This document shows positions 8,229 to 16,571 of a stretch of DNA of 64,000 nucleotides, piece after piece. A program made the translations under genes and the position numbers. Location of the stretch: the NCBI RefSeq assembly GCF_024609325.1, contig NZ_JANHMQ010000001.1:930001-994000 (forward strand), in the 5' to 3' direction. This DNA comes from Geothrix fuzhouensis. Lineage in GTDB: Bacteria > Acidobacteriota > Holophagae > Holophagales > Holophagaceae. The notes under the pieces were generated by a model. It worked only from the letters and a program-made list of their open reading frames with translations, ran no database searches and was not told where the DNA came from. Position 1 is the first letter of the stretch. Every line of letters starts with the position of its first letter.

Positions 8229-11200
8229 AGGTTTCCACCACAGGCCGAAGGCCGAAACCGGCCAGCTTCTGCTGGAGTTCCACCATGCTGTACGGTTTCT
8301 GGAGACCGGACACACGCGGAAACTGCTTGATCAGCGGCGCGATGTCCTGATCGCTGTAGCCCGAGACCATGAGGACCGCCAGGTCCGGGCGGAGCGCCTT
8401 GATGTACGGCAGCGTCTCCCCGCCTGTCATGCCGGGCATGTTCATGTCCAGGATCACCAGGTCTGCAGGCAGGCCCGCTTCAAGATGACCCAGGGCAGAG
8501 GCTCCGCCAGGCAGCGGTGTCACTTCATATCCGAGCATTTCGAGCAGGGAGGTCATGGACTCGCGGATCAGCTCATCGTCATCCACCAGCAGAATCTTCG
8601 AACCGACCTGACGGTCCACGGGCACCAGAGGAGCATTCTCGACCTGACCGCCGGGTTCCAACCGGGAAGCAGGAAACTGGAGTATCGCCTCTGTTCCCTG
8701 TCCCACCTGGCTGCACAACTCGAAGACTCCATCATGGGCCTTCATGGTGGCATAGACCATCGCCAGCCCAAGCCCGGTGCCCTTCCCATGGGGCTTGGTG
8801 GTGAAGAAGGGTTCCATGGCCCTTTCAAGCACTTCCGGGCGCATGCCCTCGCCCGTGTCCGACACATGCAGGGCCACCCCGCCGTCGGCCGTGGCCCTGG
8901 TCTGGATGCGGAGAATCCCTCCACTGGGCATGGCATCGACAGCATTCACGCACAAGTTCATGAGGGCATGGCTGAGGGCGCCCCCGTCGCCGCGCAGGGT
9001 TCCCAGCGAGTCCTGGAGATCCAGATCAAGCGAGATGCGCTTCAGGGTGGTGTGAGCCAGCAACTGGCCCATCTCCCTGACGAGCTGGTTGAGATCGATC
9101 GGCTGCTCCTCCTGGAGGTCCTTATGGGCGAAGTAGAGGAGGCTCTTTACCACGCCGCGCCCTCGCAGGCAGGCATTGATGATGGTGTTCAAGCGCTTGG
9201 CCGAAGCAGCCGGAAGGTCGCTGGATTCCTTCAGGGCCGAGGCCATCCCGAGGATCGCCCCCAGCACGTTGTTCATGTCGTGAGCGACGCCGCCGGCGAG
9301 ACTGCCAAGGCTTTCCAGTTTCTGGGACTGGTGGAGCTGGGCCTCCAGTGCCCGGTGTTTCTCTTCGGCCCGTTTCTGCTCGGTGATGTCCTCCTCGAGA
9401 GCGATGTAGCTGGTCACGGTGCCGATGGCATCCCTCACCGGAGCGATGGTCGCCCGCTCATGGATGCGTGTGCCGTCCTTTCTCACATTCTCGAATTCGC
9501 CCACCCAGACCTCCCCCCGGGTCAGGGTGTCCCACAGCTGCCGGTAGACCTCCGGCGGGGTGGAGGGCGATTTTAGGATCCGCGGATTCTCGCCGATAAC
9601 TTCGGCGTAGGTATAACCGGTTGCCTGGGTGAACCTCGGGTTCACGTACTCGATGGTTCCGCTACGATCCGTGATCACCACCGAGAGCGGGCTCTGCTCT
9701 ACCGCCACCGAGACCTTGCGGAGGGCCAGCTCATCTTCCTTCTGCTCGGTGATGTCCAGGATGGCCCCAACGAGGGTCACGGGCTGGCCTTTCGCGTCCA
9801 AGTGCAGTTCCCCCTGGTCACGAACCCAGCGGCGAGCCCCGTCAGAGAAGCGGATGATGGGATAGTCCAGGTTGAAGCGCTCCCGGCGCTCGATGGCCCC
9901 GGCGAGGGAGGCCTGCAGCTGGTCACGGGCTTCCGGAGCGATGAGGTTCAGCCATCCCGCCACCGTCCGGGGATGGTCTGGTCCGATACCGAAGATCCGA
10001 TCAAGGTAAAGGCTGCTCGTCCATTGATCCTGCTGGATGTCCCAGGTGTAGGTTCCGATCCCGCCGGCCTCCTGGGCCTCCCTCAGCAGCCGTTCACTCT
10101 CCTTCAGCGCCGCTTCGGTTACGCAACGGCGCTCCTCACTGACCAGATGGTCCAGGGCATAAGACACATCCAGGGCCGCCTCGATGAGAAGGGCTGCCTC
10201 CGGCGTGCCGAAGAAATCCTTCTCGGTGGCGTAGACCGCCAGGGCACCGACCACCTCACCGCCCTGCCGGATGGGGAAAGCCGCCGCGGAGGCGAAGCCG
10301 GATCGGAGCGCGGCTTCCCGCCAGGCGTCTGATTCCGGCAGGTTCAGGTAGTCGTTGAGAACACTGGGCTGGCCTTCCCTGATCGCTGTCCCCATGGGTC
10401 CATGGCCGGTGGGTGTGTCGTCGCTGTGCACCTCCAGTGCCTCCAGATAGCCCATCGTGTCCCCGTACTGGGCGGCCACGGCAACCCGGTGGGTGGCAGG
10501 ATCGTTCCATCCCACCCAAGCCATGCTGAATCGACCAAACTCCACCAGCACTCGACAGACCTTGGCGAAGAGGGCTTCCCGTGAATCCGTCCAGACGATG
10601 GCCTGGTTAACCTGGCTCAAGGCCGCATAGAGCTGGGTCATCCGCCGAAGTTCACGCTGCTGGGCCTGCTGTTCGGTGATATCCCGGACGAAGCTGATCA
10701 CAATCGCCTCGCCTTCCAGGTGAACCAGCTTGGCGCTGACCTCCACCGGGAACGTCGACCCATCTTTCCGGCGATGGACAGTCTCGAACCGAATCGAGCC
10801 GATGGTCCTCAACAGGGCAAACCGCTTCTGTGCCTCATCCCGGGCCTCTGGTGAACGAAGATCCACCATCTGCATCACCTTCAATTCCGAAAGGGTGTAG
10901 CCGTAGTGCTCCACGGCCTGAGCGTTCGCCTCCTGGATCCAGCCTTCCTCATTCATCAGGAAGATGATGTCGTTGGCTTGGCGCATGAGCCATTCGAAGC
11001 GCTGAGAAAGGTTGAGTTGCTCGCGGATCATCTCCGCGTCATGGTGGCGCACCATCAGGCCCAGTCCTGCCGCGACAAGGACCACCACCCCGAGCAGACC
11101 GATGCCACCGAGCCACACCCGCTGGCGCAGGGGACCGTACACCTCAGTCTCATCCACCTTTGCGACCATGCTCCAGGCCGTGCCCTCGATGGGATGCAGG

Positions 11201-12678
11201 GTGGCCAACACCGGCTCTCCACGGTAGTCCAGGCCCGCCACGAAGCTCTTCTGGGATCCCGTGGACAAGAGGGCAAGCATGAGGGGTTCGGCCCCCAGAG
11301 GCCTCCGGAGGCTCATGGCTGGCTGGGCCCGATGCCGCAGCTCACTCAGGTAGAGGACATCACCACCCTCCCGGCGGACCAACAGGGCCTCAGCCGTGGG
11401 GCTGGCCGTGGGCCAGGATTGGACAAGGGGGAGGAGGAAATTCTGAGGGTCCATCCTCAGCAACAGCGCCCCCTCAGCCAGGGCGCAAGGCTCGGGGCTG
11501 GCCCCGATCGGGACCCACAGACTCAGCTGAATACCCGTCTTCCCCGCGTTTTGATGGAGATCGCGCACCAGGACTTCCTTGGCGCGGAGGGCGGCCTGGA
11601 GTTCGGAGGCATCCCTGCCATCGGGGCTGAAAGCCCTTCCCGAAGGCACCGCGACCCGCACCCGGCCCTGCCGGTCGAACAGAACCATCTGCTGGTACGT
11701 CCCCTTCTGCAGGTCTTCCATCCAGGCGCGCACCTGCGGTTCTGCCGTTGCTGGAGATGCTCCTGCCAGGAACCGCCGCAGATCACCCTGGATCATGGCC
11801 CCGCGGAAGATCCGGTCAGCGTCAGCGCGGCGTTCCCCGAACCAGTCTTCGATCTGATGGGCCTTGAATTCCGCGATGGTGGAAAGCTCGGAGTGCACGC
11901 GGGCCTGGGTCGTCTTGAGCTGACCCCTCAGGAAGAACGAACCCCCGCTGAGCACCAGCACGCCGAGCAACAGAAACAGCGCGAGGGGACCGGTGGAGAA
12001 CCAATGGCGCTGTGGGTCGCGGCCCTTCCCAGGCACGAAGCCAAACACCGCCAAAGGCCAGGTGTCGCATCCCGCAGCGATCATCAACGCCAGACCGAGC
12101 CCCACCGAACAGAAGGCAGAAGGTAGGGACATGGGCGTGATCCCCGACTCGTACAACAAGGGGGCACCCGAGGCATAACTGACCAGCACCACCGTGCCGA
12201 TCACCAGGGGTATCTGCGCCAGGAGCGCGGCCCACTGCCGCGCTTGCCAGCGCGGCCTGGGGCCGGACCAGCGTGTGAATGCGGACAATGCAGCGAGGGA
12301 AACGGCCAGACCGGAGAGCAGAGAGGTTTGCCTCCCTAGCGCGGCCCATCGCCCGAAGACTGGAAGACGGCCCAGGAGGTACCCGCCCACCACCCCGAGA
12401 CCCAAGAGAAACACACCCAGGGCCACCCCCCTGGTCACTCGCCTTGCTCGCGCAGGGTCAAACCGGGACATCGCCACCAGGATGGCGCCAGCCAGCAGCA
12501 GCAGCAGCCCAGCCCCCAAGGGCGACATCGGAACATTGTCCCGGCCCAGAGCCGCGAGCTGCCGTGCCTCTATGATCGTCCCGAGAATCGCGAGACCAGC
12601 CAATGCGACGATCGCCAGGCAAAGCACGATTACCACGCGCCGGGCCACCTTCTGCATGAGCAAGGGATCGGTCCTCAA
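8227..12678 (-). CDS. very large membrane hybrid sensor histidine kinase (sensor-PAS-GAF-PAS-PAS-HisKA-HATPase-REC)
   Basis: A 1483-residue membrane sensor. The first about 250 residues hold several hydrophobic segments. An extracytoplasmic dCache-like region of about 270 residues follows, closed by a further membrane helix (WLGGIGLLGVVVLVAAGLGL). Cytoplasmic modules are a PAS domain (FEWLMRQANDIIFLMNEEG), a GAF domain (SREALFAKVCRVLVEFGRF), a PAS_3-like domain, and another PAS domain (SPLSVVITDRSGTIEYVNP). The HisKA phosphoacceptor is in SLAGGVAHDMNN, the ATPase G boxes in DTGEGMRPE and GKGTGLGLAMV, and a C-terminal receiver has DLVILDMNMPG and LQKPYS. The start used is TTG with GGAG five bases upstream; an ATG seven codons in (12659) is the alternative. 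The signal is unknown and no DNA-binding partner is adjacent. Confidence 0.93.
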   Translation of the reverse strand: MRTDPLLMQKVARRVVIVLCLAIVALAGLAILGTIIEARQLAALGRDNVPMSPLGAGLLLLLAGAILVAMSRFDPARARRVTRGVALGVFLLGLGVVGGYLLGRLPVFGRWAALGRQTSLLSGLAVSLAALSAFTRWSGPRPRWQARQWAALLAQIPLVIGTVVLVSYASGAPLLYESGITPMSLPSAFCSVGLGLALMIAAGCDTWPLAVFGFVPGKGRDPQRHWFSTGPLALFLLLGVLVLSGGSFFLRGQLKTTQARVHSELSTIAEFKAHQIEDWFGERRADADRIFRGAMIQGDLRRFLAGASPATAEPQVRAWMEDLQKGTYQQMVLFDRQGRVRVAVPSGRAFSPDGRDASELQAALRAKEVLVRDLHQNAGKTGIQLSLWVPIGASPEPCALAEGALLLRMDPQNFLLPLVQSWPTASPTAEALLVRREGGDVLYLSELRHRAQPAMSLRRPLGAEPLMLALLSTGSQKSFVAGLDYRGEPVLATLHPIEGTAWSMVAKVDETEVYGPLRQRVWLGGIGLLGVVVLVAAGLGLMVRHHDAEMIREQLNLSQRFEWLMRQANDIIFLMNEEGWIQEANAQAVEHYGYTLSELKVMQMVDLRSPEARDEAQKRFALLRTIGSIRFETVHRRKDGSTFPVEVSAKLVHLEGEAIVISFVRDITEQQAQQRELRRMTQLYAALSQVNQAIVWTDSREALFAKVCRVLVEFGRFSMAWVGWNDPATHRVAVAAQYGDTMGYLEALEVHSDDTPTGHGPMGTAIREGQPSVLNDYLNLPESDAWREAALRSGFASAAAFPIRQGGEVVGALAVYATEKDFFGTPEAALLIEAALDVSYALDHLVSEERRCVTEAALKESERLLREAQEAGGIGTYTWDIQQDQWTSSLYLDRIFGIGPDHPRTVAGWLNLIAPEARDQLQASLAGAIERRERFNLDYPIIRFSDGARRWVRDQGELHLDAKGQPVTLVGAILDITEQKEDELALRKVSVAVEQSPLSVVITDRSGTIEYVNPRFTQATGYTYAEVIGENPRILKSPSTPPEVYRQLWDTLTRGEVWVGEFENVRKDGTRIHERATIAPVRDAIGTVTSYIALEEDITEQKRAEEKHRALEAQLHQSQKLESLGSLAGGVAHDMNNVLGAILGMASALKESSDLPAASAKRLNTIINACLRGRGVVKSLLYFAHKDLQEEQPIDLNQLVREMGQLLAHTTLKRISLDLDLQDSLGTLRGDGGALSHALMNLCVNAVDAMPSGGILRIQTRATADGGVALHVSDTGEGMRPEVLERAMEPFFTTKPHGKGTGLGLAMVYATMKAHDGVFELCSQVGQGTEAILQFPASRLEPGGQVENAPLVPVDRQVGSKILLVDDDELIRESMTSLLEMLGYEVTPLPGGASALGHLEAGLPADLVILDMNMPGMTGGETLPYIKALRPDLAVLMVSGYSDQDIAPLIKQFPRVSGLQKPYSMVELQQKLAGFGLRPVVET

Positions 12679-13080
12679 CGACGCTCCAAAGATGGGGCTT
12701 GCCTAAAAAAGGAATTTGTCGCCCGCGCCCTGTACCTGGGATGTCATGGGCAAATTTACAATTCGATGTTCTCAAACTCATAGGACGATTAACCGAACCA
12801 GCCCAAGGGTCGTGACGAAAATCACTACCTAATGCTCAATAAGTCAACCTCATAAAGGTAGGTCGTTATCGGTAGGGTAAAAAATTCCACACCGAATCGA
12901 CCGCGGCATAGATGCGCCCACCGCGAACGAGTCGACATGACCCTTCCACCAATTCCGCGCTCAATGCCGATGGTCTGACGCGTTGATCGGTCAATCCATC
13001 TCAGGTCACACCCTCACCCATGACCTCCAAAGGCGGGATCGTGACTGTTCTCCACAACCTCACCCTGGAGGACCCGGACC
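12679..13080. other. gene-free upstream region of the large hybrid kinase
   Basis: This stretch of about 400 bases is clearly richer in A and T than the surrounding genes, especially 12700-12900. No frame in it looks coding. It should hold the kinase promoter, but I could not pick convincing -35 and -10 boxes. A decayed receiver domain begins directly to its right. Confidence 0.5.
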
Positions 13081-13346
13081 CTCAGCGCTGGTGGGGGCCT
13101 CCGCCGACTGGACGCAGGTTTACAGGTGGACCTCGTGATCCTGGATCACGGCAGGCCGAGGCTCCGCGGTGGTAACACCCTCCCGCGAATCCTCCAGCGC
13201 CACCCCATCCTGCGGGTCCTAGTGGCCATTGGCTACATGGACAACGACCCGAAGCTTCTGCTCGCCGGATTCCCCGCCGCCCATGTAATCCAGAAGCCCC
13301 ACTCCCTTGCGGGGTTGAGACAGATGCTTCGGGAAAGGCCAGGGGC
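13081..13346 (+). pseudogene. remnant of a response-regulator receiver domain
   Basis: Reading from 13081, the frame gives LSAGGGLRRLDAGLQVDLVI and continues LDHGRPRLRGGNTLP and VIQKPHSLAGLRQML. This lines up residue by residue with the C-terminal receiver of the neighbouring hybrid kinase (GGASALGHLEAGLPADLVI, LDMNMPGMTGGETLP, GLQKPYSMVELQQKL). The phosphoacceptor Asp and the Lys are kept. The normal Ser/Thr position has become Ile (LVAIGY for LMVSGY), the N-terminal third with the acidic pair is missing, and an in-frame stop lies at 13042. It is probably the decayed tail of a duplicated hybrid kinase or regulator, in opposite orientation to the intact one. The only available start is a GTG at 13126 without a convincing ribosome-binding site. 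Confidence 0.6.
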
Positions 13347-13366
13347 GGTGGGGTCCGGATCCAATC

Positions 13367-13921
13367 TCAGTGGGTCATCTTGATGTCCACCGGATTCTTG
13401 AAGGTGTCGTACAGGGGCGAGGTGCGGATCACCTTCTCGTGGAGCTCCTGGATCTGCGCTGGGGTGCCACTGCAGGCGAGATTCACCTTCACGCGAATCT
13501 GGGACAGTCCGGGCCGGATGTTCTTGTCCAATTCCAGGAAGCCCTGGAGATCGGAATCCGTCTCCATCTCGAAGCTCAGGCTGCTGATGTCCAGACCCAT
13601 GGCCGTGGCGTTGTAGGCATAGGTCACGCTGAGGCAGGCACTGAGTGCGTGCAGCGCCGCTTCGCCGGCATTGGGGGCCAGGTCCGTGCCCAGCAGGGCC
13701 TCGGGCTCATCGGCCTCCAGGAACATCGGCGTGGCCCGCTTGTGCTCCATCCCAGCCCCATAGAGCGAATCAAAGGTGCTCTGGGAGTGGGCGCCGTTGA
13801 TCCACTTGGCCCTGGATCGGAAGGTGAATTTGGCGAGGGCGGGGTTGGCCTTCACCATCGAGACGGTGGTGTTGAGGGCATCCACATTCACGCCGTTGTG
13901 GATGGTTGCGATGCTGCCCAT
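13367..13921 (-). CDS. OsmC family protein
   Basis: A 184-residue protein starting MGSIATIHNGVNVDALNTTV behind a perfect GAGGAGG ribosome-binding site. It has the OsmC/Ohr fold order: N-terminal strands with FRSRAKWINGAHSQST, the long central helix NAGEAALHALSACLSVTY with the peroxidatic-position Cys, then IRVKVNLACSGTPAQIQELHEKV. The position that usually carries the second, resolving Cys (CPV in Ohr) reads TSP here. Another Cys lies earlier, in LACSGT. OsmC proteins reduce organic peroxides, but many members of this longer subgroup are uncharacterised, so peroxidase activity is uncertain. Single gene on the minus strand, downstream of the Mla set. Confidence 0.88.
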   Translation of the reverse strand: MGSIATIHNGVNVDALNTTVSMVKANPALAKFTFRSRAKWINGAHSQSTFDSLYGAGMEHKRATPMFLEADEPEALLGTDLAPNAGEAALHALSACLSVTYAYNATAMGLDISSLSFEMETDSDLQGFLELDKNIRPGLSQIRVKVNLACSGTPAQIQELHEKVIRTSPLYDTFKNPVDIKMTH

Positions 13922-14040
13922 GGATCCTCCTCATGGATCGGGCGCTGCCCGGACGGGGTTCGGGCCTCCGTGGGGAAGCGCGTGTAGGACACCCACAAGG
14001 GCTCCGCAAGCCACGGGGCCCCCTGGAAAGAGACCCTCAG

Positions 14041-14103
14041 GATGGGCTCAGTTGAACCTGAATCAAGGTCGCAAATTTCGAACCAGGAGGCTGATAGCCC
14101 ATC
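14041..14103. terminator. possible hairpin downstream of mlaD-like gene
   Basis: GATGGGCT (14041-14048) and AGCCCATC (14096-14103) are perfect inverted arms around a loop of about 47 nt that can pair further. The hairpin lies just after the MCE gene read on the minus strand and may end that operon. I considered a tRNA, but the T-arm geometry does not fit. Confidence 0.3.
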
Positions 14104-14117
14104 TACTGAAGGGCCAC

Positions 14118-15083
14118 TTACTTCGGTACTGATGCTGCCTTGGCCGCTTCGAGCGCCTGCCTGGCCTTGGTCCGTTCCGCCTCCCCCGGCGTGCCCCACA
14201 CGGCTCGGCTGGGCTTCTGCTTCAACAGCTGCAGCAGCTCCTCCACGGAATCCAGGGAACGCCGCAGCGCCTTGAGGCTGGTCTCCAGCTCCGGCTGGTC
14301 TTCGGCGCGGAACCGGGTCAGCAGGGCATCCGACTGTTGGAGGACCGACGCCAGGTTCACCAGGACCTGATCGAGTTCTGGCGCCCGCTTCTCGAGGAGG
14401 GTCCGCGTCACGACCAGACTCCGATCCAGATCCAGCAGCGCCTTGTCCGCCTCGCCCATGCTGCGGTCCGCGTGGGAGGCCAGGCCGCGGCCGTCCCGGG
14501 CCAGGGCCTGGAACTCGCGCAGGGTGGCATCCAGCGAACCCAGCGCCCGGGCCACGGAGGGATGGTCCAGGAGGTCGCCCAGCCCCTTCGCCTGGAGGCG
14601 CTCGCGCACCGCGCCCAGGGAGGCGTTCAGGTTGGTCAGGAGAATGTCCGCCCGCTCCAGCACCCCGCCCAGGGAGACCCCCTCCTCGCCGGGAATCTGG
14701 TCGCCCGCCACCAGGGGCACCGTGCGGGCGCCAGGCGGCGGCAGCCGCAGGTCGAGAATCACGCTGCCCACTCCCTTGGGCGCCACCACCGCGCGGGAGC
14801 CACGCCACAGCTGGATATCCGAGCGCACCGCCAGCAGGGCGAGAAAGTGGTAGTCCGCATCCTCCCGTCGCATGTCCACCCGTTCCACCGTCCCCACACG
14901 ATAGCCCTTCAGCTCCACATCCGTGCCCGCCACCAGCCCCTCCATGCGGTCGAGCCGGACCACCAGCGGATAGGTCTTCTCGGTCACGGCGCCCGCGTTC
15001 CTGTAGGCCAGCAGCCCCACGAAGAGGCCCAGGGCCAGGAGCACAAAGAGCCCGAGGCGGGCGTCCTGCTTCTCGAAGTTCAT
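14118..15083 (-). CDS. mlaD: MCE/MlaD family lipid-transport periplasmic protein
   Basis: A 321-residue protein anchored by one N-terminal membrane helix (LGLFVLLALGLFVGLLAY). An MCE domain follows (YPLVVRLDRMEGLVAGTDVELKGYRVG to GSVILDLRLP). After the MCE core comes a long helical region of about 170 residues with heptad-like Leu spacing, likely the hydrophobic tunnel or coiled bundle that larger MlaD/PqiB relatives use to bridge the periplasm. In the Mla system MlaD is the substrate-binding hexamer on the inner-membrane MlaEF ABC complex that moves phospholipids between membranes. Its start overlaps the stop of the ATPase gene by 4 bases, giving mlaE-mlaF-mlaD order. Direction of transport and substrate are not deducible. 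Confidence 0.88.
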   Translation of the reverse strand: MNFEKQDARLGLFVLLALGLFVGLLAYRNAGAVTEKTYPLVVRLDRMEGLVAGTDVELKGYRVGTVERVDMRREDADYHFLALLAVRSDIQLWRGSRAVVAPKGVGSVILDLRLPPPGARTVPLVAGDQIPGEEGVSLGGVLERADILLTNLNASLGAVRERLQAKGLGDLLDHPSVARALGSLDATLREFQALARDGRGLASHADRSMGEADKALLDLDRSLVVTRTLLEKRAPELDQVLVNLASVLQQSDALLTRFRAEDQPELETSLKALRRSLDSVEELLQLLKQKPSRAVWGTPGEAERTKARQALEAAKAASVPK

Positions 15084-15745
15084 GGTGACTCCATGAGCGT
15101 GGGTGCCGGGGCCAGCTGAAGGCGATCCACTTCCAGTTCAGACAGGACCTGTACCTCCTCCGAGGCCAGCACAAGCGTGCAACGCGAATCCCCTACCCAG
15201 CCTTCGATCAGCTCCAGGGCCACGGCTCGGTCGACGGTGTCCAGTCCTTCCAGGGGATCATCCAGCAGGATCAGCTCCGGTTCGAGAGCCAGGACGCGCG
15301 CCAGATTCGCGTGCTTCCGCGCCGCGCCACTCACCGCATGGGGACGAAGCCGCGCGACCGATGCGAGCCCCAGCCGGTCCAGAGCACCTGCGGTCCGTCG
15401 TGCGACTTCGGATTTCGGCAGCCCCAGGAACCGCAGCGGCAAGGCCACGTTGTCCTCCAGGCTGAGGTTCGACAGCAGACCACCGCTCGCGAAGGCGAAG
15501 CCCATCCGGATCCGCCCCACCAGGGACAAAGCTCCCTCCCCGGGCCAGATGCCGATCCCTGCGATCCGGACCTCCCCGCGGCGGGGACGCTCAGTGCCGG
15601 CAAGCACCCTCAGCAGGCGGCTCTTGCCGGAGCCGCTGGACCCCGTCACCAGCAGGTTTCCGCCCGGCCTGACGGTCAGGTCCAGGCCCTCCAGCAGGGG
15701 CCGCCCCTCGGGCGATGCGCAGGCAAGGCCACGGGCTTGGATCAT
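15080..15745 (-). CDS. mlaF: MlaF-like ABC transporter ATP-binding protein
   Basis: A 221-residue ABC ATPase starting MIQARGLACASPEGRPLLEG. Walker A is GSSGSGKSRLLRVL, and the Q-loop region is RIMGFAFASGG-like (RIRMGFAFASGGLLSNLS). The signature motif is VSGAARKHANLARVL, degenerate from LSGGM, and Walker B is LILLDDPLEGLD. It powers the MlaE permease next to it. I chose the ATG at 15745, which shares one base with the mlaE stop codon (TGATG), instead of the longer frame that runs antisense-like through mlaE. The usual switch His after Walker B is replaced by LASEEV, an oddity for a canonical ATPase. The unusual signature and missing His suggest a weak or specialised ATPase. Confidence 0.87.
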   Translation of the reverse strand: MIQARGLACASPEGRPLLEGLDLTVRPGGNLLVTGSSGSGKSRLLRVLAGTERPRRGEVRIAGIGIWPGEGALSLVGRIRMGFAFASGGLLSNLSLEDNVALPLRFLGLPKSEVARRTAGALDRLGLASVARLRPHAVSGAARKHANLARVLALEPELILLDDPLEGLDTVDRAVALELIEGWVGDSRCTLVLASEEVQVLSELEVDRLQLAPAPTLMESP

Positions 15746-16533
15746 CAGAAGTACAGCAGCGCGGCGATGAGGCCGTCGAGGGCGAACACCGCCACCAGGG
15801 CGGACACCACGGTCTTGGTGACGGCCTGTGGAATCTCCGTCTGGCTGCGCTGGACCCGGAGGCCGAAGTGGCAGGCATGGAAGGTGATGGCGCCAGAGAA
15901 GAAGAAGACCTTCAGCAGGGTCGCCGCGAAATCGAGATTCGACAAAGCCTGTCGCACAGAGGCTATGAAGAATCCCCAGGTGATGCCGTACTTCAGCCGC
16001 GCCACGAGGAAACCGCCGCCCAGGGCCGCCGCGTCGAAGAACACGACTAGGGCGAAGACCGACACGAGCACGCCGAGCCACCGGGGCAGCAGCAGGTACT
16101 GGTAGGGGTTCACCCCGTGGGCCGCGAGCGCGTCCACTTCGCCATTGAGCTGCATGGCGCCCAGTTCCGCGGCGATGGCGGTGGAGCTGCGGCCGATGAC
16201 CAGCACGGCGGTGAGCAGCGGGCCCAGTTCCCGCAGGATGATGAGGACCATCAGCGTGCCGATGTAGTTCTCCGCGCCCAATCCCGAGAGCTGACTGAAG
16301 GCCTGGATCAGCGTCACGGCGCCCAGCAGCAGGGCCGTCCCAGCGACCAGGATCCAGGCGTCCAAACCCGTGAAGCGGGTCTGGAGGCTCGTCTGTCCGC
16401 CCACCACCGCCAGCTGATCCAAACGAAGCGCAAACCCGGCGCGGAGCGTCCGCAGCACCAGATGCGCCTGGTCGCCCAGAAACGCCAGGAAGCCGCGCAC
16501 CGGCGCGCCGAGCCGCGCAAGGAAAGCCATCAT
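15745..16533 (-). CDS. mlaE: MlaE-like ABC transporter permease
   Basis: A 262-residue integral membrane protein of the MlaE/YrbE family. Five or six hydrophobic segments include WILVAGTALLLGAVTLIQAF, NYIGTLMVLIILRELGPLLTAVLVIG and WLGVLVSVFALVVFF. The most conserved family stretch, LRELGPLLTAVLVIGRSSTAIAAELG, carries the Glu that contacts the ATPase coupling site. MlaE forms the transmembrane core of a phospholipid transporter with MlaF and MlaD, both encoded directly after it. Two adjacent ATGs (16533 and 16530) could start it. No mlaC or mlaA gene is visible; the beta-barrel gene 38 bp upstream may belong to the same transcript. Confidence 0.92.
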   Translation of the reverse strand: MMAFLARLGAPVRGFLAFLGDQAHLVLRTLRAGFALRLDQLAVVGGQTSLQTRFTGLDAWILVAGTALLLGAVTLIQAFSQLSGLGAENYIGTLMVLIILRELGPLLTAVLVIGRSSTAIAAELGAMQLNGEVDALAAHGVNPYQYLLLPRWLGVLVSVFALVVFFDAAALGGGFLVARLKYGITWGFFIASVRQALSNLDFAATLLKVFFFSGAITFHACHFGLRVQRSQTEIPQAVTKTVVSALVAVFALDGLIAALLYF

Positions 16534-16571
16534 TCACCCGAGGATTGGCTCCCAGGCTAGCAGAATACCGT

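Noticed and set aside
14041-14103. A tRNA-like palindrome downstream of mlaD
   Set aside because: The ends pair like an acceptor stem, but the T-arm and anticodon arm do not form with correct spacing. Kept only as a hairpin.
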